Shown piece after piece: positions 1-8,028 of a DNA stretch of 38,195 bases. Source of the DNA: Singulisphaera sp. GP187 (GTDB lineage Bacteria > Planctomycetota > Planctomycetia > Gemmatales > Gemmataceae); NCBI GenBank assembly GCA_945905925.1, contig CAMDQN010000063.1:1-38195 (forward strand), read 5' to 3'. Position numbers and translations under genes: made by a program. A model generated the notes under the pieces. The model was not told where the DNA came from. It saw nothing but the letters and a program-made list of their open reading frames with translations, and did no database searches. How positions within the stretch are numbered: position 1 is the stretch's first letter; every line of letters starts with the position of its first letter.

Positions 1-125
1 TCTCCCCTTCTCCCCTTCTCCCCTTCTCCCCGTCTCCCCTTCTCCCCTTCTCCCCTTCTCCCCTTCTCCCCTTCTCCCCTTCTCCCCTTCTCCCCTTCTC
101 CCCTTCTCCCCTTCTCCCCTTCTCT
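1..125. repeat. 8-bp tandem repeat, unit TCTCCCCT
   Basis: Positions 1-120 are fifteen uninterrupted copies of the octamer TCTCCCCT, with a single G for T change at position 32, followed by a partial unit. The array is cut by the window edge, so its true length is unknown. It stops right at the stop codon of the STAS gene on the minus strand (126-128), so it forms the 3' flank of that transcript. An 8-bp unit is not a multiple of three and no gene reads through it here. It is a simple-sequence tract likely to vary in copy number. Confidence 0.95.
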
Positions 126-485
126 TTATGAGCCGGTGGCCGCAAGTGCCGCCGCTCTCGTTGCGTGTTCAGGCAGCAGTTGCATGAGTTTGGTCATCTC
201 CAACATCGAGCGCACCTCGTCCGTTGGGTTGCACACCGCGACCGCGCCCTCGCCCTTCACCTGGTTCTGAAGCCCGACCAGTAGCCGAAGACCGAGGCTC
301 CCGGCGTATTCCAGATTGGTCAAATCGAAGACGAACCGGCGCAACCCGGCGCGGTACACTTCCTGAATCTGCGGGTGCAGTTCTTCCACTGCTTCCGGAT
401 CCAATTTACCGATGAGTGCGATCACAACCGCGCGGTTGTCCGGGGTGAACTCGAACTGACTGGCGAACGCCGGCGTTTTCGGCAT
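126..485 (-). CDS. STAS-domain protein, anti-sigma factor antagonist type
   Basis: A 119-residue single-domain protein, the usual size of SpoIIAA/RsbV-like STAS proteins. The core strand-loop-helix reads FVFDLTNLEYAGSLGLRLLV (residues 51-70), and S63 sits where these proteins carry the serine phosphorylated by an anti-sigma kinase. Such proteins switch partners between a sigma factor's inhibitor kinase and a phosphatase. There is no signal peptide or membrane segment, so it is cytosolic. No kinase, phosphatase or sigma factor gene is next to it in this window, so its partner is unknown. The start at 485 gives a natural N-terminus. It is transcribed divergently from the gene at 595, and its stop abuts the octamer repeat at 1-125. 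Confidence 0.85.
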   Translation of the reverse strand: MPKTPAFASQFEFTPDNRAVVIALIGKLDPEAVEELHPQIQEVYRAGLRRFVFDLTNLEYAGSLGLRLLVGLQNQVKGEGAVAVCNPTDEVRSMLEMTKLMQLLPEHATRAAALAATGS

Positions 486-594
486 GACACGCTCGTTTCG
501 GGAGAGAGGACGTATCCGACCACAATACGGGTTGCGAAAAGGCTACGGCTTTCACCCTGAAGTATAACAAACGATACCCTCCCGGAGTCCGCCA

Positions 595-1587
595 ATGCTC
601 TCCACGCTCCTCCTGGTCACGATCCCGTTTCCGAACCTTTCGCCGCCCACCCCAAACCCGAAGGACGTGCGTGCCGCGGTCGAGGCCGCGCTGCCGCTTC
701 TGAAGAAAGGCGCGACTGGGCACGCCGAACAGAAGACGTGCTTCGCGTGCCACAACCAGGCGCCGCCGATGCTCGCGTTCAGCGCCGCGAACGGTCGCGG
801 GTTCACAATCGCGCCTGCGCTGCTCAAGGCACAAGCCGACCACATTAGCGGCTTCCTCGAAACGAACCGGGCGCGGTTCGCGGACGGGCGTGGCACCGGC
901 GGGCAGGTGGACAGCGCTGGCTCCGCGCTGTTCACGCTCGAACTCGCGGGGCACAAGCCCGACGCGAACACCGCGGCGGTGGTCGAGTTTCTCCTCAAGG
1001 TACAGGCCGACCGCGACCACTGGCGGACGAGCGGGAACCGCCCGCCGACCGAGGCGAGCGACTTCAGCGCGACCTACCTCGCGATTCGCGGCTTGAAGTT
1101 CTGGGGTCCACCCGCGAACGCGGATAAACAGAAAATCGCGAAGCGCGTCGAATCCGCTCGCACGTGGCTCGTGAAGACACCCGCGAAGGACACGGAAGAC
1201 CGGGTGTTCCGATTACTCGCGCTGAAGGAAGCCGGTGCCGACGCGAAGGAGGTTGCCGCGGCTGCGTGGGAGTTGCAGCAGTCGCAGCGCCCCGACGGCG
1301 GCTGGTCGCAGCTCGACGGCGGGCGCAGCGACGCCTATGCAACCGGCGCGGCGCTGGTTGCGCTTCACCTCGGCGGTGGCCTGAAGACCGATTCGCCCGC
1401 GTACCGAATGGGGTTAGTTCACTTGCTCAAGACGCAGCGCGCGGACGGGACGTGGTTTGTGAAGTCGCGGAGTAAACCGTTTCAACCGTACTACGAGAGC
1501 GGCTTTCCGCACGAGAAGGATCAGTTCATCGCGATCTCCGCGAGCGGGTGGGCGACCGCCGCGCTCGCGTTCGCGGTGCCGAAGTAG
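595..1587 (+). CDS. Protein with CxxCH motif and prenyltransferase/squalene-oxidase-like repeats
   Basis: A 330-residue protein with a short hydrophobic N-terminus (MLSTLLLVTIPF) that may act as a signal sequence. A single CFACH motif (C49, C52, H53) looks like a c-type haem attachment site. The rest is helical and includes QRPDGGWSQ and QRADGTWF, which resemble the Q-x-x-D-G-x-W repeats of the terpene cyclase / prenyltransferase alpha-alpha barrel fold. I see no DxDD motif of a squalene-hopene cyclase, and it is about half that enzyme's length, so a cyclase activity is unlikely. Secreted planctomycete proteins that pair a haem motif with this fold are known mostly as hypotheticals. A GGAG about 10 nt upstream supports the ATG. 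It converges on the DUF1080 gene. Confidence 0.75.
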   Translation: MLSTLLLVTIPFPNLSPPTPNPKDVRAAVEAALPLLKKGATGHAEQKTCFACHNQAPPMLAFSAANGRGFTIAPALLKAQADHISGFLETNRARFADGRGTGGQVDSAGSALFTLELAGHKPDANTAAVVEFLLKVQADRDHWRTSGNRPPTEASDFSATYLAIRGLKFWGPPANADKQKIAKRVESARTWLVKTPAKDTEDRVFRLLALKEAGADAKEVAAAAWELQQSQRPDGGWSQLDGGRSDAYATGAALVALHLGGGLKTDSPAYRMGLVHLLKTQRADGTWFVKSRSKPFQPYYESGFPHEKDQFIAISASGWATAALAFAVPK

Positions 1588-1590
1588 ACC

Positions 1591-1612
1591 CGCCTTGCCG
1601 AGCGGCAAGGCG
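1591..1612. terminator. Hairpin after the CxxCH gene
   Basis: A perfect 10-bp inverted repeat (CGCCTTGCCG / CGGCAAGGCG) with a 2-nt spacer starts 3 nt after the stop at 1587. There is no T-run after it, so it may be a factor-independent terminator of poor quality or an mRNA 3'-end stabiliser. It lies between two convergent genes. Confidence 0.45.
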
Positions 1613-1661
1613 AGTTCTGACGCGATACGGACACTCGTGACGCGGTTCCAGTTGTGCAGTC

Positions 1662-1682
1662 GTGCCGCTCGGCAAGCGGCAC
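1662..1682. terminator. Hairpin at the 3' side of the DUF1080 gene
   Basis: An 8-bp stem (GTGCCGCT / AGCGGCAC) with a 5-nt loop lies 11 nt beyond the stop of the minus-strand DUF1080 gene. The core (GCCGCT, GGCAAG) resembles the hairpin at 1591-1612, so the pair may be remnants of one repeat. No T-run is visible on either strand. Confidence 0.4.
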
Positions 1683-1693
1683 CTACTCCAACG

Positions 1694-2431
1694 TTACTTC
1701 TTGATGGGCTTGTACTCGATTTTCTTGAAGGTCATCACGCTGCCGGGGTCGTGGCCCTGCAGCGCGAAGTGACCCTTCGTGTAGGTCTTTTTCGAATCCT
1801 TGTAGTCCACCGTCTTCTTGCCGTTCACGATGATCTGGATGTGGTCGCCGTTGGCGATCACCTCTTGCGTGAAGAACTCGTCGGCCTTGTGCGGGGCGGT
1901 GTCCAGCACGAGTACTTCCTTCACGTTTGGCATGTACAGGCTGCCGGTGCGAATCTTGTCGCCGTGCGTGGCGTTGATCTGCGCCTCGTACCCCTGCGGA
2001 AATCCCGGCCCGAATTTCGTGCGGAAGTATTGCCCGCTGTTCCCCTTGTCGTTGATCTTCGCCTCCACGCGATAGTGGAAGTTTTCCGCTTCCACATCGG
2101 TGAAGAGGTGGCTCGCCGGTCCGCCGCCCACAATCATCCCGTCTTTGACCTGCCACAGGATCACTTCTTTGCCGGCCGTGCCGTCCTTCTTGTCCTTTTC
2201 CACGCCCGCGAAGGCGGTGACCTTTCCGGCGTTGTTCTTCGTTTGCTTCACGCTCTTGAAGTTGCCGCTGGGCGGGTCGAACATCTTCCAACCGGTCAAG
2301 TCCTTACCGTTGAACAGTTGCACCCATTCGTCGTCCGCGGCTTGCGCGGCGGGATTGGAAATCGCCGCGAACCCGACGGCCACGCAGAACGCGAACACCA
2401 CGAGAGGGCGGGAGAAACACCGAGATTGCAT
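1694..2431 (-). CDS. Secreted DUF1080 (3-keto-disaccharide hydrolase-like) protein
   Basis: A 245-residue protein read from the ATG at 2431. That start gives a clean signal peptide (MQSRCFSRPLVVFAFCVAVG, cleavage near AAQA-ADDEW); the upstream in-frame ATG at 2470 adds a polar leader and is less likely. The mature part begins with EWVQLFNGKDLTGWKMF and continues with GNSGQYFRTKFGPG and GYEAQINATHG, the hallmarks of the DUF1080 concanavalin-like beta-sandwich that is greatly expanded in planctomycetes. Characterised members act on 3-keto-glycosides, so a role in extracellular or periplasmic sugar breakdown is plausible. The substrate cannot be read from the sequence. It stands alone, convergent with 595-1587 and divergent from 2753-3781. 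Confidence 0.88.
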   Translation of the reverse strand: MQSRCFSRPLVVFAFCVAVGFAAISNPAAQAADDEWVQLFNGKDLTGWKMFDPPSGNFKSVKQTKNNAGKVTAFAGVEKDKKDGTAGKEVILWQVKDGMIVGGGPASHLFTDVEAENFHYRVEAKINDKGNSGQYFRTKFGPGFPQGYEAQINATHGDKIRTGSLYMPNVKEVLVLDTAPHKADEFFTQEVIANGDHIQIIVNGKKTVDYKDSKKTYTKGHFALQGHDPGSVMTFKKIEYKPIKK

Positions 2432-2752
2432 ACGACGGCTCCAATGAAAGTTGACAGAATCGCGAACCACGCGGTTCTGGGGATGATCCTACCGGCGGGA
2501 GCGTCACTCCGCCACCATCCGCTCCGACCAACCCATGCGACGTTAACCGCACTACCTGGGAAATTTTACCCAGAACGTGTAGTTTTCGTTGCCTGCCATT
2601 CGTCGGAGCAGTACCCTGTTTCTCGTCGAGACTAACTGGGAGGTTTGGGTAATCTTTATTACCCGCCCAGTTCGAGTCGACTGATCAAGGGCCGGTTCGC
2701 AGCACGGACGTAGCGGTCGCCCACTTCTAATCCCGTCTGTGGAGGCTTCGCA
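2432..2752. other. Divergent intergenic region with two palindromes
   Basis: This 321-nt gap separates the divergent DUF1080 and YTV-like genes and should hold both promoters. Two inverted repeats stand out: CTGGG with CCCAG around an A/T core at about 2556-2573, and a nested pair at 2634-2672 (AACTGGG with CCCAGTT enclosing GGGTAAT with ATTACCC). They share the CTGGG/CCCAG half sites and could be operators or transcript hairpins. A ribosome binding site GGAGG at 2741-2745 serves the ATG at 2753. I see no convincing -35/-10 pair and no gene. Confidence 0.4.
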
Positions 2753-3781
2753 ATGAAACGGCGTTTGTTGGGTATTGCCCTACTTGGGGCAGCGGTGTGG
2801 GCTACGACCGGCGACGCGAGCGCGTTCGGTGGCCGTAAGAAGAGCGACTGCGGCACCGGTTGCGGCACCTCGTGCAACTCCACCGTGTCGTGGGTCGACC
2901 AGAAGGTCACCGCTTACAAGACTGAGTGGGACACGAAAGACGTCAAGGTGAAGGTGAACGAATGGGTCACCGTGAAGGAAAACTTCAAGTACTGGGAGTG
3001 CGTGCCGGAAACGAAGAAGCAGAAGGTCACGTGCAAGGAAATGGTGACCAAGGATGTGCCGGTCAAGTACCGGGTCAACGAGTGGGTGACGACGAAGGAG
3101 AAGGTCAAGGTCGCCGAGTGCAAGGCGGTCACGAAGGACGTGGAAGTTACCACGTGGTCTTGCAAACCGACTGTGACGAAGCAGAAGCGGACGGTCTGCG
3201 AGTGGGTTTGCGTGCCAGTCGTGGTGGCCTGTGCGCCCCCGGCCTGCGATGGCGGCAAGGGCGGGCTGTTCAGCCGGCTCTGCGGCAAGAAGGACTGCAC
3301 CGCTCCGTGCTCGACCGCGTGCGCGACCCCGTGCGCCCCGACCCACAAGACCGTCATGCAACGCCAGAAGATCACCAAGGAAATCGTTGTGGACGTGACC
3401 ACGTACGAGAAGATCGCGACCAAGAGCATGCAGAAGGTCACTCGCTACGAGACCGTCTGGACCGAGAAGGAAGTGGATGTGAAGAAGTGCGTAGCGGTCG
3501 AGAAGTCGGGAATGCAAAAGGTCTGCACGTGGGTCGACGTGACGAAGGAAGTGGACGTGATCCATTACAACAAGGTCGAGAAGACCGGCACCCGCGACGT
3601 GAAAAAGTGTGTGCCAGTCGAGAAGACCGTTCAGCACAAGGTTGCCCGTCAGGTGGCCTATGAGACGACCGTGAAGGTCGCCGTGTGCACCCCGGCCCCG
3701 TGCGCGACGCCGTGCACCACGAGCATGAGCTGTGGCTCGTCGGTTCGTGGCGGGCTGTTCAAGAGCTGCTGCGGCAAGTAG
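2753..3781 (+). CDS. Secreted Cys/Lys/Val-rich repeat protein (YTV-like), copy 1
   Basis: A 342-residue exported protein. The signal peptide (MKRRLLGIALLGAAVWATTG, cleavage near ASA-F) is followed by a Cys-rich linker and then degenerate repeats of alternating valine/threonine and charged residues such as VKVKVNEWVTVKE and VEVTTWSCKPTVTKQ. Cysteine-rich spacers (CGTGCGTSC, CSTACATPCAP) divide two repeat blocks. The pattern resembles the planctomycete YTV repeat family, some of which are cell-wall proteins, so a cross-linked structural role at the cell surface is likely but inferred. The many cysteines suggest disulfide cross-links. GGAGG sits 7 nt before the ATG and a strong terminator follows at 3801. 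It is a paralogue of 16344-17585. Confidence 0.8.
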   Translation: MKRRLLGIALLGAAVWATTGDASAFGGRKKSDCGTGCGTSCNSTVSWVDQKVTAYKTEWDTKDVKVKVNEWVTVKENFKYWECVPETKKQKVTCKEMVTKDVPVKYRVNEWVTTKEKVKVAECKAVTKDVEVTTWSCKPTVTKQKRTVCEWVCVPVVVACAPPACDGGKGGLFSRLCGKKDCTAPCSTACATPCAPTHKTVMQRQKITKEIVVDVTTYEKIATKSMQKVTRYETVWTEKEVDVKKCVAVEKSGMQKVCTWVDVTKEVDVIHYNKVEKTGTRDVKKCVPVEKTVQHKVARQVAYETTVKVAVCTPAPCATPCTTSMSCGSSVRGGLFKSCCGK

Positions 3782-3800
3782 TCCTCGCCTGAATTCACCC

Positions 3801-3830
3801 GACCCCCGGCTCGTGCCGGGGGTCTTTTCG
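3801..3830 (+). terminator. Intrinsic terminator of YTV-like gene 1
   Basis: A perfect 10-bp GC-rich stem (GACCCCCGGC / GCCGGGGGTC) with a TCGT loop is followed directly by TTTTCGTTTCG. It begins 19 nt after the stop codon at 3781. This is one of the best rho-independent terminators in the window, as expected for a strongly expressed structural gene. Confidence 0.88.
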
Positions 3831-3895
3831 TTTCGTCACCCACACCAAGCGGAGTATCATCAACCGACAGAAACCCCAACCCCCGGAGAAACAAG

Positions 3896-4756
3896 ATGCT
3901 TCGCTACCTTGCCCCCCTAACGCTCGTCGCGCTCGTTGTCGCGGTCTCCGCGCCCGCTGCCGAACCAACGAAGTTCAAACTAACCGCGCGCAAGATCACC
4001 GAAGTCGAAGAGGTCGTTACCGTCACCGACCCCGCGACCGGTGTCACCAAGACCATGGCCCAGAAACGGGGGGTGCTGGAAACGATTGCTTTCGAGATCG
4101 ACTCCACGAAGGCCGCGGTCGTGGTGTGCGACATGTGGGACGACCACTGGTGCGCGAGCGCCTCGAAGCGCTGTGCCGAACTCGCGAAGCAGGCCGAACC
4201 GGTTCTGAAGGCGTGCCGCGAGAAAGGCATGACGATCGTTCACTGCCCGTCCGACACGATGGCCTTCTACAAGGATCATCCGGCGCGCAAGCGCGCTCAA
4301 GACGTGAAGAAGGTCGAACCGCCGAAGTCGAAGGACTTACCCAACCCGCCGCTGCCGGTGGACGACACGAAGGGCGGCTGCGATGACGAGAAGCCCGCGA
4401 AGTTCTTCAAGGCGTGGTCCCGTCAGAGTGCGACCATCACCATCGACGAGAAGAAAGACTACGTCACCGACAACGGAACCGAAGTTTACAGCATCATGAA
4501 GGAGAAAGGCATCGACACGCTCTTCGTGTTGGGCGTGCATACTAATATGTGCGTGCTGAATAGGTCGTTCGCTATCAAACAGATGGTGAAGTGGGACGTG
4601 CGCACGTTCCTGGTCCGCGACCTGACGGACGCGATGTACGACCCGAAGGCGAAACCGTTCGTGACGCACGACAAGGGCACGCAACTCATCATCGAGTACA
4701 TCGAGAAGCACTGGTGCCCGACGGTCGAAAGCAAGGCGCTGCTCGGCACGAAGTGA
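3896..4756 (+). CDS. Secreted isochorismatase-family cysteine hydrolase
   Basis: A 286-residue protein with a signal peptide (MLRYLAPLTLVALVVAVSAP). The mature part has the isochorismatase/nicotinamidase fold: AAVVVCDMWDDHWC gives the catalytic aspartate (D79), and GVHTNMCVLNRSFAI gives the nucleophilic cysteine (C219). An acidic and Lys-rich insertion of about 30 residues near 140-170 sits between the two. Family members hydrolyse amides, for example nicotinamide or carbamoyl groups. The substrate here is unknown, and export points to an envelope or extracellular compound. GGAGA lies about 6 nt upstream of the ATG. The gene is separated from the YTV-like gene by that gene's terminator, so it is probably transcribed alone. 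Confidence 0.85.
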   Translation: MLRYLAPLTLVALVVAVSAPAAEPTKFKLTARKITEVEEVVTVTDPATGVTKTMAQKRGVLETIAFEIDSTKAAVVVCDMWDDHWCASASKRCAELAKQAEPVLKACREKGMTIVHCPSDTMAFYKDHPARKRAQDVKKVEPPKSKDLPNPPLPVDDTKGGCDDEKPAKFFKAWSRQSATITIDEKKDYVTDNGTEVYSIMKEKGIDTLFVLGVHTNMCVLNRSFAIKQMVKWDVRTFLVRDLTDAMYDPKAKPFVTHDKGTQLIIEYIEKHWCPTVESKALLGTK

Positions 4757-4757
4757 G

Positions 4758-4850
4758 CGCGAAGACCCCCCCCCTCCCTACAGGGAGCGGAGCAAGAAGC
4801 CGTTCGCGGCTTTGCAAGTCTCACCTTACTTGCAAAGCCGCGAGCGGCTT
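4758..4850. repeat. Composite palindromic repeat (CCCTCCCT unit plus AGCCGCTCGCGGCT unit)
   Basis: The left part (GCGAAGACC followed by CCCTCCCTACAGGGAG) is a degenerate copy of the palindrome also found at 19311, 28688 and 32248. The right part is a long inverted repeat, 4797-4819 with 4828-4850, 23-nt arms with one mismatch and an 8-nt loop, built on AGCCGCTCGCGGCTTTGCAAGT. The same two parts occur together at 32240-32377. It lies between the isochorismatase gene and ettA and may be transcribed as a stable hairpin. Confidence 0.8.
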
Positions 4851-4929
4851 GTGGAACTCGCGTTACTCTCGCGCGCACTTCCCGATAAGATTCCTCAAGC
4901 AGTCCTGTTCAGAACCGCACGAGGAGTTC

Positions 4930-6600
<1,671 letters not shown>

Positions 6601-6622
6601 GTTTGGGGTACTCGTTGTGGAC

Positions 6623-6706
6623 GTTTAGCCGCGACCCGGAGTCCGCGTAGGGGAGTGAGAGGTTTACGGCGCGCTCCCCTCCGCGGACTCCGGGTCGCGG
6701 CTAAAC
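6623..6706. repeat. Long inverted repeat of the GTCGCGGCTAAAC family
   Basis: Two arms of about 33 nt (6623-6655 and 6674-6706) pair almost perfectly around an 18-nt loop. The outer end is GTTTAGCCGCGACCCGGAGT. There is no T-run after it, so it is not a standard terminator. Part of the right arm recurs at 12647-12672, and a shorter degenerate piece at 35709-35729, so it belongs to a dispersed family. It separates ettA from the ABC export operon. Confidence 0.85.
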
Positions 6707-6754
6707 GGTATTGGGTTGTCCTCGTCGCCTCCTGAGAGCTAAAGGCAAAAGGGC

Positions 6755-7438
6755 ATGATCGAACTTCTCGACGCCGTGAAGACCTACACCCAAGGGCGAC
6801 GGACCGTGAACGCGGTGCGCGGGGTCACGCTTCGCGTCGCGACCGGTGAGTTCGTCACCATCATGGGGCCATCTGGTTCGGGCAAATCCACGCTCATGCA
6901 CCTCATGGGCGCGCTCGACACGCCCAGCGGCGGGCGCGCGGTCTTCCACGGCCAAGACCTTCAAGCCATGTCCGACCGACAGCGTTCGCTGCTCCGGCGC
7001 GACCGTATCGGGTTCGTGTTTCAGGCGTTCAACTTGCTCCCAACGCTCACCGGTGCGGAGAACGTCGCGCTGCCACTGTTGCTCGGGGGCACGAACCGGA
7101 GTGCGGCACTCGCCCGCGCCGCGGAATGCCTGGATCGCGTGAACTTGGGCCATCGCGCGGACCACTTTCCCGATGAGATGTCAGGCGGCGAGATGCAGCG
7201 CGTCGCGGTGGCACGGGCGCTGGTCGCGGACCCGGAAGCGGTGCTGTGCGACGAACCCACCGGTAACCTCGACACCGCGACCAGCCGCGAAATCCTCACG
7301 CTGCTCTCGAAACTCCCCGAATCCGGCAAGCGTGCGGTCATCATGGTGACGCACGACCCCAACGGCGCGACCTACGGAACCCGGCTCGTCAAGATTCGTG
7401 ACGGGCTGATCGAATCGGATGAACCTGTGCGTCGTTAA
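6755..7438 (+). CDS. ABC transporter ATP-binding protein, LolD/MacB type
   Basis: A 227-residue ATPase with Walker A GPSGSGKST (38-46), Q-loop in FVFQAFNLLPTLTGAENV, signature MSGGEMQRVAVARAL, Walker B AVLCDEPTGNLD and the switch histidine in IMVTHD. The Q-loop sequence and the size are those of the LolD/MacB/FtsE group, which pairs with FtsX-fold permeases and drives periplasmic work rather than transmembrane substrate passage. It is the first gene of a three-gene run with the zinc-ribbon protein (66 nt downstream) and the 907-aa permease at 8029. The substrate could be lipoproteins, a toxic small molecule or an envelope component; the sequence does not decide. Confidence 0.92.
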   Translation: MIELLDAVKTYTQGRRTVNAVRGVTLRVATGEFVTIMGPSGSGKSTLMHLMGALDTPSGGRAVFHGQDLQAMSDRQRSLLRRDRIGFVFQAFNLLPTLTGAENVALPLLLGGTNRSAALARAAECLDRVNLGHRADHFPDEMSGGEMQRVAVARALVADPEAVLCDEPTGNLDTATSREILTLLSKLPESGKRAVIMVTHDPNGATYGTRLVKIRDGLIESDEPVRR

Positions 7439-7504
7439 TCGAGTTGCGACCCGCCGTTTAGCGTCCGTCCCGGAGGGGCGATCTCAAGACCTGCGAGCCG
7501 GACC

Positions 7505-7999
7505 ATGCCAAAAGCCACCTGCCCCGCGTGCAAGAGCGAACTGAAGTACCCGAAGGACGCCGAAGTCGGCAGCACTGTCACGTGCCCGGACTGCGACGAG
7601 GTGTTTATCCCGCCGAAGTTGATGAAGAAAGAACCGACGAAAAAGAAGTACAACCCGGAAGACGACGAGGACACTTACAAAGTCGGGCGCACGTCCACCA
7701 AGGCAGAAGACCGTGACAAGTCGGAGGCGTTCGAGACGGCGGCGCGGGCCGCCCGACGGCGCGAAGCGGAATCCCGTCCGCCGAAGCGCCCGGCGTGGTA
7801 CGAGGGGCCGGAAGTTTGGTTGCTCATCTTCGCGGTCGGCGCGGGTGGCGGGTTGCCCTTTGGGTTCTGGCTCGCGCGCAACTGGGAGAAGATGAGCGAC
7901 GCGAAAGTGTTTTGGATTTTCGTTGTGTTGATCGCCATCGGAATGGCCGCTGTCGGACTGGGCGGCAGCGCGTGGGCGTGGCTCCGCAGGAACAAATGA
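7505..7999 (+). CDS. Zinc-ribbon membrane protein in ABC export operon
   Basis: A 164-residue protein. The N-terminus has a zinc-ribbon of the MJ0042 type with C6-P-A-C9 and C27-P-D-C30. A highly charged linker (KKEPTKKKYNPEDDEDTYK) and an Arg/Glu-rich helix follow. The C-terminus has two hydrophobic segments (about 107-125 and 137-158), so the ribbon and linker probably face the cytosol. It lies between an ABC ATPase and its permease, only 29 nt before the latter, and is likely co-transcribed. A regulatory or scaffolding role for that transporter is a guess from position. Similar zinc-ribbon plus membrane-anchor proteins are common in planctomycetes without known function. Confidence 0.75.
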   Translation: MPKATCPACKSELKYPKDAEVGSTVTCPDCDEVFIPPKLMKKEPTKKKYNPEDDEDTYKVGRTSTKAEDRDKSEAFETAARAARRREAESRPPKRPAWYEGPEVWLLIFAVGAGGGLPFGFWLARNWEKMSDAKVFWIFVVLIAIGMAAVGLGGSAWAWLRRNK

Positions 8000-8028
8000 T
8001 CGAATGGGACCGCGAGTAAGGGGCGCGA

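Noticed and set aside
1-125. CRISPR array
   Set aside because: The repeat is an uninterrupted 8-bp unit with no spacers, and no cas gene is seen.
595-1587. Squalene-hopene cyclase
   Set aside because: Too short, no DxDD catalytic motif, and it carries a CxxCH motif foreign to that family.
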